Shown here in pieces: positions 24,643 to 32,945 of a DNA stretch of 64,000 nt; position 1 is the first letter of the stretch; the number at the start of each line of letters is the position of its first letter. Source of the stretch: Streptosporangiaceae bacterium (GTDB lineage Bacteria > Actinomycetota > Actinomycetes > Streptosporangiales > Streptosporangiaceae); assembly GCA_019239975.1 (NCBI GenBank), contig JAFAZE010000003.1, forward strand, positions 1-64,000, written 5' to 3'. The translations under genes were made by a program, and so were the position numbers. The notes beneath the pieces were generated by a model that saw only the letters and a list, made by a program, of their open reading frames with translations, made no database searches and was not told where the DNA came from.

Positions 24643-26058
24643 ATGAAATTCACGGTGGAGCGGGATGCGCTCGCCGAGGCCGTGGCGTGGGTGGCGCGGG
24701 CACTGCCGAGCCGGCCGGTGATCCCGGTGCTGTCGGGCCTGCTGCTGGAGGCGGAAGACGACCTGACCCTCTCCTGCTTCGACTATGAGGTGTCGGCGCG
24801 GATGAGCGTTCCCGCTAGCGTCGACGAGCCGGGCACAGCGCTGGTGCCGGGACGGCTGCTTGCGGAGATCACCCGGAGCCTGCCCGGGCTTCCCGCCGAG
24901 TTCGCGGACGACCCCGACGGCGTCAGTCTGACCTGCGGGGAGGCGTCGTTCACGCTCGTGACCCTGCAGGCCGCGGAGTACCCGGCGCTTCCCGAACTGC
25001 CGCAGCTGGCCGGAACGGCCGACGGCGGCGCGCTGGCCGCGGCCATCGGCCAGGTCGCCCCGGCCGCCAGCCGCGACGACACGCTGCCCATGCTGACCGG
25101 GGTCAGCGTGGAACTCGAGGGTGAGACGATAACGCTCGCCGCCACCGACCGGTACCGGCTCGCGGTGCGCGAACTCGCCTGGAACCCCGCGTTGCGGGAA
25201 CGGACGGCGGTCATGGTGCCGGCCAGAACCCTTTCCGACGCCGCGCGGATGATGGGCCCCGGCATGACGGTACGGATCATGCTCAGGGAAGGCGCCGGTC
25301 AGCCCGGGCCGGCCGGCCCGGGAGGCAGGATCGTGGCCGCGCCCGCCGCGGGCAGCAGCGACGCGATGATCGGCTTCGAGGCCGGCGGCCGGCGGCTGAC
25401 GACCCGGCTGCTGGCGGGCGAGTTCATCAAGTACCGGTCGAGGTTCCCCGCCGAGTTCGGCTGCACCGCCGACCTGCCGGCCACGGCATTCACCGAGGCC
25501 GTGCGGAGGGTGTCGCTCGTCGCCGAGCGGGGCAGCCCGGTCCGGCTCTCGTTCGGCCCCGGAAGGGTGACCGTTGACGCGGGCACCCAGGGGCACGCCC
25601 GCGCGAGGGAGAGTGTTCCCGCCGAGTTCACCGGCGAGGAGCCGGTCATCGCCTTCAACCCGCACTACCTGCTCGACGGCATCGCGGCCGCGACCACCCC
25701 GATCCCGCCGAACGCGGCCACCAGCAGCGCGCCGCACCACGGGAGCCCGCAGCCATCCTCACCGGCGGAGCAGGACGCGTCCATCCGGGATGCGCCGCCG
25801 CGGGCCGCGGCACCGCGGGACGAGCCTGACGAGGCGGGCCAGGCCGACGAGACGAACCAGACGGAGCGGACACAGAGGCGAGATAGGACGGAGGGGACGC
25901 AGAGGCCGGACGGGACGACGGTGGCGGACGGCGCGATCACCCGGGTCCGGCTGCAGTTCACGAGCGCCACGAAGCCAGCGGTCCTCACCGGAACGACGGA
26001 CAGCGGGTCAGGCCCGGACTTCCGTTACCTGGTCGTGCCGCAGCGGGTCCAGCAGTAG
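24643..26058 (+). CDS. DNA polymerase III beta-clamp paralogue with an internal charged insertion
   Basis: This 471-residue protein has the three clamp domains. MKFTVERDALAEAVAWVARA and RPVIPVLSGLLLEAEDDLTL are the N-terminal DnaN motif; LPMLTGVSVELEGETITLAA then TDRYRLAVREL is the domain II signature; and EFIKYRSRFPAEFG plus VIAFNPHYLLDGIAA starts domain III. The usual continuation of domain III (VRLQFTSATKPAVLTG, then DFRYLVVPQRVQ) is present but is separated by about 80 extra residues (about 352-432) of Pro/Ser, then Glu/Arg/Thr/Gln-rich, clearly disordered sequence. It is not next to dnaA/recF, so it is an accessory clamp rather than the housekeeping one. A second DnaN can give resistance to clamp-binding antibiotics such as griselimycin (GriR); that role here is inference. 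Confidence 0.88.
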   Translation: MKFTVERDALAEAVAWVARALPSRPVIPVLSGLLLEAEDDLTLSCFDYEVSARMSVPASVDEPGTALVPGRLLAEITRSLPGLPAEFADDPDGVSLTCGEASFTLVTLQAAEYPALPELPQLAGTADGGALAAAIGQVAPAASRDDTLPMLTGVSVELEGETITLAATDRYRLAVRELAWNPALRERTAVMVPARTLSDAARMMGPGMTVRIMLREGAGQPGPAGPGGRIVAAPAAGSSDAMIGFEAGGRRLTTRLLAGEFIKYRSRFPAEFGCTADLPATAFTEAVRRVSLVAERGSPVRLSFGPGRVTVDAGTQGHARARESVPAEFTGEEPVIAFNPHYLLDGIAAATTPIPPNAATSSAPHHGSPQPSSPAEQDASIRDAPPRAAAPRDEPDEAGQADETNQTERTQRRDRTEGTQRPDGTTVADGAITRVRLQFTSATKPAVLTGTTDSGSGPDFRYLVVPQRVQQ

Positions 26059-26078
26059 GGCGCATCCACGGATCCACC

Positions 26079-26118
26079 AGTAGGGCATGTCCCGCGGAAG
26101 TAGGGCATGTCCCGCGGA
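26079..26118. repeat. Exact 20-bp tandem duplication
   Basis: AGTAGGGCATGTCCCGCGGA occurs twice in direct succession, just after the dnaN paralogue stop. A third partial copy (AGTAGGGC) precedes it at about 26054. It lies in the 3' region of two convergent genes. No function is evident. Confidence 0.9.
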
Positions 26119-26132
26119 TCCAGCGGCGGGCG

Positions 26133-26666
26133 TCAGTGGCCGAGGTACCCGGGCCCGTAGCCCTGGTAGGGGTAGCCGTGCCTGACGAACAGGATGGCGG
26201 TGAACAGCCAGATCAGCATCGCCAGGAGGAGCAGCGCCAGCGCCGCGTACCTGCTGCCGCGGTCCGGCAGCGGCTCGGGGAAGCTGCCGATGCCGCGCGG
26301 CGTCGCGCCGCCGGAGCGAACGGAGCCAACCGAGCCAGTAGAGCGAACCGAGCCAGCGGAGCGGACGGAGTGAACGGATGGCCGTCCGAGCGACGGGAGG
26401 TCCGCCATGACACGGGAGAGCTGGTCCTGGGTCCGCGCGCTGAGCGCCTCTCCCAGCCGCGCATCGAGCTCCTCGAACGTGAGCCGGCCGGCCACGAAGT
26501 GCTCTCGCAGCTCGGCGGCGGCGGCGTCCCGCTCCGCGTCCCCTATGCGCAGCACGTACCGCGAGCCACCGAGGCCGGTCCTGATACCCGCATAACAACC
26601 GCGCACGGCCACAGCCGCGGGTTCACCCCCCCGACCTGGGCCGGGGACGTTGTATCGCATCGCCAT
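26133..26666 (-). CDS. DUF1707 membrane protein, copy 2
   Basis: This 177-residue protein has the DUF1707 (SHOCT-like) domain RIGDAERDAAAAELREHFVA then GRLTFEELDARLGEAL, a Ser/Val/Arg-rich linker, and one C-terminal TM helix (YAALALLLLAMLIWLFTAILFV). The start is unclear: ATG 26666 gives 40 residues before the domain, and a GTG directly before LRIGDAERD would give the more usual length. It follows a second DUF1707 gene on the same strand, so they are probably co-transcribed paralogues. DUF1707 proteins are common in actinobacteria; their molecular role is not established. Confidence 0.75.
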   Translation of the reverse strand: MAMRYNVPGPGRGGEPAAVAVRGCYAGIRTGLGGSRYVLRIGDAERDAAAAELREHFVAGRLTFEELDARLGEALSARTQDQLSRVMADLPSLGRPSVHSVRSAGSVRSTGSVGSVRSGGATPRGIGSFPEPLPDRGSRYAALALLLLAMLIWLFTAILFVRHGYPYQGYGPGYLGH

Positions 26667-26745
26667 CGCGCTACCCGTGTTCGTCGGAAAGATCGATCCC
26701 TTCCACGATAGATCGGCGATGCCAGTTCAGGAACCCGGTGCGGTA

Positions 26746-27255
26746 TTACCAGCGCCGCATGCGCCGCCCGCAGCCACGCCCGCGCGCCCACGCCCGGCGC
26801 CGGAAGAACAGCCTCCTGAGTACCGCCAGCGCGGCCAGGAACATGATGATGGCGATCGGCTTCTCGGCCCCCGTGCCGAAACCGAACGCGAGCAGCGCTC
26901 CCAGCACCACCAGGCTCCACAGGGTCGTCAGGGCCGCGATCGCGAAGCTGAACGTCCGCCCCGTACGTGAGCCGTAATCCGAACGGTAGCCCGAGCCGGA
27001 ACCCGAGCCCGAGCCGCCCTGCGATCGCACCACGCCACTGCTGGCGAGCGGCGCCCCGGCAGCCGCCCGCCCCGTGGATGGCAGGTCCCGCATCACGGCG
27101 GTGAGGTCGGCTCTGGTTTTCGCCGCGAACGCCTGGTCGAGGCGCTCGTTCAGCTCCTCCAGGGTCAGCCTGCCGCTGGCGTAGTGCTCCCGCAGTTCGG
27201 CGGCGGTCGCGTCTCTGTCGGCGTCCCCGACGCGCACGTTGAATCCGGTAGCCAT
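26746..27255 (-). CDS. DUF1707 membrane protein, copy 1
   Basis: This 169-residue protein opens directly with DUF1707 (MATGFNVRVGDADRDATAAE, GRLTLEELNERLDQAF), then a Gly/Ser linker, two hydrophobic helices (FAIAALTTLWSLVVLGALLAF and KPIAIIMFLAALAVLRRLFF) and an Arg-rich cytoplasmic tail. ATG 27255 has GGAGGG about 6 bases upstream. It is divergent from the ArsR operon, with 168 bases between. Its partner downstream has the same domain with one TM helix. Confidence 0.8.
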   Translation of the reverse strand: MATGFNVRVGDADRDATAAELREHYASGRLTLEELNERLDQAFAAKTRADLTAVMRDLPSTGRAAAGAPLASSGVVRSQGGSGSGSGSGYRSDYGSRTGRTFSFAIAALTTLWSLVVLGALLAFGFGTGAEKPIAIIMFLAALAVLRRLFFRRRAWARGRGCGRRMRRW

Positions 27256-27373
27256 CGTGCCCTCCGTACCAGAGCGGTAGACCAGGTAATAAGCACGATA
27301 TATCGCGAATCCCCGTCTCGGCAAGTCCGGCAAATTGGGCAAAGCACCCAAGATAGGCGGCTCGGGATGGCCG

Positions 27374-27402
27374 TTGACAGGCAGTTACTTCATATGTAAG
27401 TT
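27374..27402 (+). promoter_or_regulatory. Sigma-70-type promoter for the ArsR operon
   Basis: TTGACA at 27374-27379 and TAAGTT at 27397-27402 are separated by 17 bases, the ideal spacing. The sequence between contains TACTTCATATGTAAG, which is partly palindromic and could be the operator of the following ArsR-type regulator. The start codon is only about 22 bases beyond the -10, so the transcript has a very short leader. Confidence 0.55.
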
Positions 27403-27423
27403 AGACCTGACAGGTGAAACCCA

Positions 27424-27813
27424 ATGAGGAGAGGTCCAACCCTGACCACCGAGGAGCTGCTTGCGATGCTGACGGCCGTGGCCCATCCCCTGCGACTGCG
27501 GATCATCGCGGCACTCACGGGCGGCCGCGTGCACGTCAGCGAGCTTGCCCGCAGGCTCGGCATGTCGAGGCCGCTGCTCTACATGCACCTCGACCGCCTG
27601 GAGAAGGCCGGCATCGTGACCGGCCAGCTGGAGCTGTCGGGGGATGGCAAGGCGATGAAGTACTTCGAGCTGGCTCCGTTCAAGCTCGTGGTCACGCCAG
27701 AAACGGTCGTGGCAGCCCTGCGCGAGGACACGCTCCACCCGGACGTCATCCACGAAGACACTACGGACGAGGACGTCTCCGGCAAAGACGCCATCGACAT
27801 GGAGGAAACATGA
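27424..27813 (+). CDS. ArsR-like winged-helix transcriptional regulator
   Basis: This 129-residue DNA-binding protein has LTAVAHPLRLRIIAALTGGR, VHVSELARRLGMSRPLLYMH and LDRLEKAGIVTGQLE, the ArsR-type helix-turn-helix; a wing follows in GDGKAMKYFELAPF. The C-terminal 35 residues are acidic. No metal-binding Cys is present, so it is not a classical metal sensor. It is the first gene of a three-gene operon (4-base ATGA overlap with the next gene), so it probably regulates that operon, acting on the palindromic sequence in its promoter. Confidence 0.85.
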   Translation: MRRGPTLTTEELLAMLTAVAHPLRLRIIAALTGGRVHVSELARRLGMSRPLLYMHLDRLEKAGIVTGQLELSGDGKAMKYFELAPFKLVVTPETVVAALREDTLHPDVIHEDTTDEDVSGKDAIDMEET

Positions 27814-28058
27814 GTAGCGGTGCGGCCGCGGCGCTCGCCATCACGCTCGGCGTCCTGTTCATCATCGGCGCCACCACAGCCATCATCGTCTGGTCCTGGC
27901 ACCGGCTGCAGAGCCACCGCGCGGACGCCGTCGCGATGGCCGCGTACCGGAAGCTCGCCGAGGAAGCGGTCGCGAACATGCAGGAACTGCGCACCGAGAT
28001 GGCCAAGCTCACCGAGCACGTCAGCGCCGTCGAGCAGCTCATGCGGGACGTCGGATGA
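27810..28058 (+). CDS. Small membrane protein, one TM and a coiled coil
   Basis: This 82-residue protein has an N-terminal TM (AAALAITLGVLFIIGATTAI) followed by a helical cytosolic part (KLAEEAVANMQELRTEMAKL) with heptad-like hydrophobic spacing. GGAGG precedes ATG 27810, which overlaps the upstream stop by ATGA, and the next start overlaps its own stop in the same way. It is probably a membrane partner of the following sensor-domain protein. No family name is assigned. Confidence 0.75.
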   Translation: MSSGAAAALAITLGVLFIIGATTAIIVWSWHRLQSHRADAVAMAAYRKLAEEAVANMQELRTEMAKLTEHVSAVEQLMRDVG

Positions 28059-28858
28059 GCGCCACCGCGCCTGCGGAGCCCGCTCCCGGGGACGGCGGAG
28101 CCTGGCGCCAGCCGGTGTACCGCAACCCGTTCCGGCTGGCCGTCTCCGCGAGCCCGTGGCGCAGCGCCTGGTATCTGGCCTGCTACCTCATCGTCGGCAG
28201 CGCCCTCACGGCCGCCGTCCTCGTCACCGCCTCGATCGCCGCGGCATGCGCCGTGACCATCGCCGGGCTGCCGCTGCTCATCGCCGCCTCGAACGTGATC
28301 AGGAGCTGCGCGAACACCGAGCGCCGCAGGCTCCGCGCGGTCTTCACCGCCCCCGTCCGCGTGCCGTACCACGAGCTGGCGCAGCCCGGCATGCTCGCTC
28401 AGGTCAGCACCCGGTGGCGGCACGACCCGGCCACCTGGCGGGACATCGCTTACCTGCTCGGGCTCTGGCTGCCGCTCACCATCCTGGACACGGTCGTCCT
28501 GGCCGTCTGGGGATGGCTGCTGAGCTGGATCACGCTGCCGCTGTGGTACTGGGCGCCGTGGGTCCAGTATCACGGCAGCCGGATCCGCGGATACGAGCTC
28601 GGCTTCTACTTCCCGCACGGTCCCTACGGGCCCGGGGCGGTGGGTGTCTTCGTCGGCAGCCTGCCGGTGGCCCTGCTCGCCGCGGCGGCCGGCCTGGCAG
28701 GCTTCCTGATGCTCAACTACGCCCTCGTCGCCGCCGCCCGCGCCCACGCGCTCGCCGCACGGGCCCTGCTCCGCCCGCCGGCGGATCCGCTGGCTCCGGC
28801 CAGGGAGGTGCTCGCCAGCCCGGGGCCGCTCTCGATTCTTATTCCGAACGAGAGGTAG
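28055..28858 (+). CDS. Sensor-domain membrane protein (putative sensor, PF13796-like)
   Basis: This 267-residue polytopic protein begins with WRQPVYRNPFRLAVSASPWR followed by a pair of TM helices (CYLIVGSALTAAVLVTASIA), a second pair (YLLGLWLPLTILDTVVLAVW, SWITLPLWYWAPWVQ) and a last one (VALLAAAAGLAGFLMLNYAL). This is the fold often found N-terminal to actinobacterial histidine kinases as the putative sensor domain; here it stands alone, without a kinase. It closes the ArsR operon and is followed directly by a strong hairpin. The likely function is membrane sensing or signalling, but the ligand is unknown. Confidence 0.75.
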   Translation: MSATAPAEPAPGDGGAWRQPVYRNPFRLAVSASPWRSAWYLACYLIVGSALTAAVLVTASIAAACAVTIAGLPLLIAASNVIRSCANTERRRLRAVFTAPVRVPYHELAQPGMLAQVSTRWRHDPATWRDIAYLLGLWLPLTILDTVVLAVWGWLLSWITLPLWYWAPWVQYHGSRIRGYELGFYFPHGPYGPGAVGVFVGSLPVALLAAAAGLAGFLMLNYALVAAARAHALAARALLRPPADPLAPAREVLASPGPLSILIPNER

Positions 28859-28864
28859 TTTCAC

Positions 28865-28899
28865 CCCTCGCCCGTGAGGGTCCAGCTCACGGGCGAGGG
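28865..28899. terminator. Strong hairpin after the ArsR operon
   Basis: A perfect 14-bp stem, CCCTCGCCCGTGAG (28865-28878) with its complement at 28886-28899, closes a 7-base loop, six bases after the stop codon. There is no U-tract, which is common for actinobacterial terminators. It separates the operon from the MMPL gene. Confidence 0.8.
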
Positions 28900-28935
28900 C
28901 CAAGGCAGCCGGTTTCACCACTCCCCTGAGAGGTC

Positions 28936-31194
28936 ATGATGCGCCAGCCGCAGAGTTCAGTATTGCCCGAAACGGATCCTGGGTACCAGGATTACCGGCA
29001 CCGACGCTCCCGTGGTGCTCCCTTTGCCGAGCGGATGGCCGGCTGGAGCGCCCGGCACCGCAGGACCGCCGTGCTCGGCTGGCTGATCCTGGTCGCCGTC
29101 GTGTTCGCCGCCGGGCAGGCGTTCGCCACCAAGAGCGTGCCACAGTATGACGCCGGCCAGTCCGGGCAGGCGGAGCGGACGCTGCACCGGCTCATCGGCA
29201 CGAACTCGAGCCCGCCGGCCGAGAACGTGCTGATCCAGGCCCGCTTCGGCGGGTCCGCCACATGGTCATCCGATCCGCTGATGCGCCAGGCGGCCCGCCA
29301 GGTGACCGAGGCGCTCGCCGCGCTGCCCCGCTCCGCGGCCGGCATCCGCCCGCCGGCCGTGTCCGGGGACGGGCGCAGCGCCCTCGTGACGTTCACCATC
29401 CCGGGCGACCCGGCCAGCGAGGACACGGCCGTCGCGCCGGCGCTGCGGGCGGTCGCCGCCATTCAGGCCCGCTATCCACGCCTCACCGTCACCGAAGCGG
29501 GCGACGCGAGCGTGGACCGCACGATCAGCCAGTCGCTCAGCCAGGACTTCCGCAGGGCGGGGGAGACGTCGATACCGGTGACGCTGATCCTGCTGCTCCT
29601 GGTCTTCGGCGCGCTGATCGCGGCCGGCATCCCCGTACTGCTCGCCCTGACCGCGGTGTTCGTGGCGCTCTCCCTGCTTCATGTGATCGGCGAGTGGCTG
29701 CCGGTGGGGCAGAGTGCCTCGCAGGTGGTACTGATCATCGGGATGGCGGTCGGCGTCGACTACTCGCTGTTCTACCTGCGCCGTGAGCGCGAGGAACGGG
29801 CGAAGGGCCGGACCACCGCCGAAGCGCTGCGGATCGCGGCGGGCACCTCGGGCCGCGCGATCGTGGTCTCCGGCCTGACCGTGATGATCGCCGTCGCCGG
29901 CCTGTTCTTCACCGGCCTGTCGCTCTTCGACGGCATGGCGCTCGGATCGATCGCGGTGGTCGGGGTCGCGGTGGTGGGCTCGCTGACCGTGCTGCCCGCG
30001 CTGCTGTCCTGGCTGGGGCCGAGGGCCGACCGCGGCCGGATCCCGTTCCTCGGCCGGCGGCGCGCCGCCGCCCGCCCGTCAAAGGTCTGGGGCGTGCTGG
30101 CCCGCCGCGTGGTGCGCCACCCGCTGGCCTGGGGCTCGGTCACCGTGATCGCCCTGCTCGCGCTCGCCGCCCCGGCGGCGGGCATGCGGCTGGGGTACCC
30201 CGCGATCGACGCGCCGAAGAACGCGCCGGTGCTGACCGCGGCGGACGCCATCCAGCGGGCGTTCCCGCAGGCACCCGCCCCGGCCGAGGTCGTCGTCACC
30301 GGCACCGGCCTGACCGGCCCGGCGGTGGGCCGCGCGATCGCGGCGCTGCAGGGGCGCGCCGCGGCCGGCGGCCCGGTTCGCGAGCCGGTGGTGGCCACGC
30401 CGATCGCGGGCGGCCGCGCGCTGACGATCATGGTCCCGCTCGCCGGAACCGGCGCGGGAACGGTCTCCGACCACGCGCTGGTGACGCTGCGCAGCCAGAT
30501 CCTGCCCGCGACGCTGGGCAAGGTCCCCGGCGTCAGCTACGCGGTCACCGGCGACACCGCCGGCGTCTACGACCTGACCACGCAGTTGCACTCGCGCACG
30601 CCGATCGTGGTCGCGGTCGTCGCCGCGCTCGCGTTCGTGCTGCTCATGATCGCGTTCCGGTCGGTAACGATCCCGCTGGCCTCGATCCTGCTGAACCTGC
30701 TGTCGGTCGGCGCCGCGCTCGGGGTGATCACCCTGATCTTCCAGGACGGCCGGCTGCAGGGCGCGCTCGGTTACACCGGCTACGGCGGGATCATCCCGTG
30801 GGAGCCGCTGTTCATGTTCGTGTTCCTGTTCGGGATGAGCATGGACTACCACGTGTTCATCCTGAGCCGGATTCGCGAGCTGCGGGCCCGGGGGACCGCG
30901 CACACCGACGCCATCACCGGCGGCATCGCCACAAGCGCGGGCGTGGTGACCAGCGCGGCGCTCATCATGGTGGCCGTGTTCTCGGTCTTCGCCACCCTGT
31001 CGCTGATCGACCTGAAGATCCTCGGCGTCGGCATGGCCGCCGCCATCCTCATCGACGCCACCGTGGTCCGCGGCATCCTGCTGCCGGCCGCCCTGGCCCT
31101 CCTCGGCGACCGGTCCTGGTACCTGCCACGCTGGCTGCGCTGGCTCCCCGGCCGCCGCACCCCTGTTACCGGCCCAGGTACGCACCGCCGTTGA
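28936..31194 (+). CDS. MMPL-family (RND) exporter
   Basis: This 752-residue membrane transporter has two repeats, each with one TM, a large external domain and five TMs. Visible are the first TM (AVLGWLILVAVVFAAGQAFA), the proton-relay-like segment IIGMAVGVDYSLFYLRRERE and its counterpart FLFGMSMDYHVFILSRIREL, both carrying the conserved GxxxDY, and the SGRAIVVSGLTVMIAVAGLF block. Such proteins export lipids or small hydrophobic molecules. Two ATG codons at 28936/28939 follow GAGAGG. It is followed by a convergent SDR relic that overlaps its last codons. The substrate is unknown. Confidence 0.88.
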   Translation: MMRQPQSSVLPETDPGYQDYRHRRSRGAPFAERMAGWSARHRRTAVLGWLILVAVVFAAGQAFATKSVPQYDAGQSGQAERTLHRLIGTNSSPPAENVLIQARFGGSATWSSDPLMRQAARQVTEALAALPRSAAGIRPPAVSGDGRSALVTFTIPGDPASEDTAVAPALRAVAAIQARYPRLTVTEAGDASVDRTISQSLSQDFRRAGETSIPVTLILLLLVFGALIAAGIPVLLALTAVFVALSLLHVIGEWLPVGQSASQVVLIIGMAVGVDYSLFYLRREREERAKGRTTAEALRIAAGTSGRAIVVSGLTVMIAVAGLFFTGLSLFDGMALGSIAVVGVAVVGSLTVLPALLSWLGPRADRGRIPFLGRRRAAARPSKVWGVLARRVVRHPLAWGSVTVIALLALAAPAAGMRLGYPAIDAPKNAPVLTAADAIQRAFPQAPAPAEVVVTGTGLTGPAVGRAIAALQGRAAAGGPVREPVVATPIAGGRALTIMVPLAGTGAGTVSDHALVTLRSQILPATLGKVPGVSYAVTGDTAGVYDLTTQLHSRTPIVVAVVAALAFVLLMIAFRSVTIPLASILLNLLSVGAALGVITLIFQDGRLQGALGYTGYGGIIPWEPLFMFVFLFGMSMDYHVFILSRIRELRARGTAHTDAITGGIATSAGVVTSAALIMVAVFSVFATLSLIDLKILGVGMAAAILIDATVVRGILLPAALALLGDRSWYLPRWLRWLPGRRTPVTGPGTHRR

Positions 31195-31795
31195 CGTGGA
31201 CGACCTGACCGGTGATGTGGCCCGCGCCGGGGCGACGCCAGGAACACCACGGCGGCGGCGACGTCCGCCGTGGTCCCGGCGCGCCCGGTGCGGGTCTCCG
31301 CGACGAGGCGCGCGGCGCGTGCGCTGGTGAGCCGGTCACGGAAGAACTCGCTTCCCACGGTCAGGCCGGGGGAGACGACGTTGGCGGTGATCCCGCGCGG
31401 CCCGAGCTCGGCGGCGATGTCCGCGGTCCACGCCTCGACCGCGGCCTTTGCCGCACCATAGGAGCCGGCTCCGCGCCGCGCGGCGATCGAGCCGATCGTG
31501 ACGATCCGTGCGTTCTGCGCGAGCCGCGGCGTGAGAGCGGCGGTGACCAGGACGGCGGACAGCAGGTTGGCGTCGAGGTTGGCCCGCCACGCGGCCGCCA
31601 GCCCCTCGAGGTCGCCCCCGCTCACCGGGGAACGGTCGAAGTCGGTGTTCCCGCCCGCGTTGTTGACCAGGACGTCGACCCGCGCGGGCAGCCCGGCGAG
31701 CGCGGCGGAGACCGCCGCCGGATCGGAGGCGTCGAAGGTCGCACAAGCGACGCCGGCCGGGCTCGCGCCGTCGGCGGGTCGCGGGTGCGGGGGTG
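31166..31795 (-). pseudogene. Short-chain dehydrogenase/reductase, N-terminus lost and frameshifted
   Basis: It keeps VDVLVNNAGGNTDFD (NNAG motif), the catalytic Ser and YxxxK in IGSIAARRGAGSYGAAKAAV, and the PG motif (ANVVSPGLTVGSEFF). Two defects are visible. The first 50 residues, with the TGxxxGIG cofactor site, are missing: homology ends near 31790, next to a hairpin element at 31807-31852. Near the C-terminus, a run of four G (31229-31232) shifts the frame, and the expected end (GAGHITGQVVHVNGGAYLGR) is read in the other frame to TAA 31166. The shift could be a sequencing error, but the N-terminal loss cannot. It overlaps the MMPL 3' end by 29 bases. Confidence 0.8.
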
Positions 31796-31806
31796 TGGCC
31801 GGCCGG

Positions 31807-31852
31807 TTTGGGTGCGATCCGTGCTGTGATGGCAGCGCGGATCGCACCCAAA
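31807..31852. repeat. Perfect 15-bp inverted repeat (hairpin element)
   Basis: The left arm TTTGGGTGCGATCCG (31807-31821) and the exact complement at 31838-31852 enclose 16 bases that can themselves pair (TGC...GCA). Seventeen bases of the left side recur exactly at 18876-18892. It lies precisely where the SDR homology breaks off, so it may be the footprint of a small mobile element rather than a terminator. Confidence 0.8.
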
Positions 31853-31905
31853 ACCCCCGGTTCGGCGGAACGGCTGGGCTGGGTTCGGGATGTGGTTCGT
31901 GGCAA

Positions 31906-32883
31906 CTACCTGACCGGCGCTTCAGGGGCCCCGGCCGCGCGGGCGGCCCGGGCGCTGAGCGTTCGCAGGTATTGGGCGAGCTCGGGTGGCTGGTGTACGT
32001 CGAACTCGCAGCCAAGGGTGGTGAGCCGGAACGCCAGCCATTCCAGGGTGTCGGCGTGGGTGCGCAGCCGGCAGGCCTGCCCGTCCAGCGGCTCCAGTTC
32101 TGCTGCGTAATCGCCGAGCTGGCGTGCTATTTCACCGGCGGGTGCGTGCAGGGTCGCGACGGCTTGGTAGGTGGGGGCGAGTGAGTAGAGCGTGCCCGTG
32201 ACGTAGGAGACCGCGTCGGCGGCGGGCAGTTCGCGCGGCGCGGACCGGGCGCCGGTGGCCAGCGGATCGCGGACCCGGTCGACGCGGAAAATCCGCCAGT
32301 CGTTGCGGTCGAGGTCGAAGGCCAGCAGGTACCAGCGGCGGCCATGGCATACGAGACGGTGCGGCTCGGCCGACCGCGTGGTCTCGGTGCCGTCGCCGGC
32401 GAGGTAGGCGAAGCGCAGGCGCTCGTGCCTGGCGATCGCGGTGCCCAGCACGGTCAACGTTGCGGGATCGACGGGTGGGCTGTGTCCGGGCAGCAGGTAC
32501 ACGGTGGCGGCGCCCAGCGCGGCAACCCGGTGCCGTAGCCGCGACGGCAGCACCTGTTCGAGTTTGGCCAGCGCCCGCACGGAGGACTCGTCGATGCCGT
32601 CGACGGCCTGCCCGGAAGCGATGCGCAGGCCGACCGCGATGGCGACGGCTTCGCCGTCGTCGAGCAGTAGCGGCGGCATCGCCGTCCCGGCGGCCAGCCG
32701 GTACCCCCCGGCCGCGCCCATGGCCGCTTGCACCGGATAGCCGAGGTCCCGCAGCCGCTCGATGTCGCGGCGAACGGTGCGCGCGCTGACCTCGAGCCGC
32801 GCGGCCAGTTCGCTGCCCGGCCAGTCCCGCGGGGTCTGCAGCAGGGACAGCAGTCTCAGCAGACGGGAAGGTGTGCCGGTCAT
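31906..32883 (-). CDS. WYL-domain transcriptional regulator (DeoR-like HTH)
   Basis: This 325-residue protein begins with an HTH_11 domain (RLLRLLSLLQTPRDWPGSEL, then VSARTVRRDIERLRDLGYPV and GYRL) and continues with a WYL domain: ERLRFAYLAGDGTETTRSAE, then RLVCHGRRWYLLAFDLDRND and FRVDRVRD. The C-terminal WCX region follows (EWLAFRLTTLGCEFDVHQPP). This family senses nucleic-acid or small ligands through WYL. It is divergent from the epoxide hydrolase with only 62 bases between starts, so that gene is the likely target. Confidence 0.88.
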   Translation of the reverse strand: MTGTPSRLLRLLSLLQTPRDWPGSELAARLEVSARTVRRDIERLRDLGYPVQAAMGAAGGYRLAAGTAMPPLLLDDGEAVAIAVGLRIASGQAVDGIDESSVRALAKLEQVLPSRLRHRVAALGAATVYLLPGHSPPVDPATLTVLGTAIARHERLRFAYLAGDGTETTRSAEPHRLVCHGRRWYLLAFDLDRNDWRIFRVDRVRDPLATGARSAPRELPAADAVSYVTGTLYSLAPTYQAVATLHAPAGEIARQLGDYAAELEPLDGQACRLRTHADTLEWLAFRLTTLGCEFDVHQPPELAQYLRTLSARAARAAGAPEAPVR

Positions 32884-32945
32884 GATTCCAGCATGCCAGC
32901 CGAGTAGGACATGATCTGGCCTATATGCCCTCTACGCTGCTTGCC

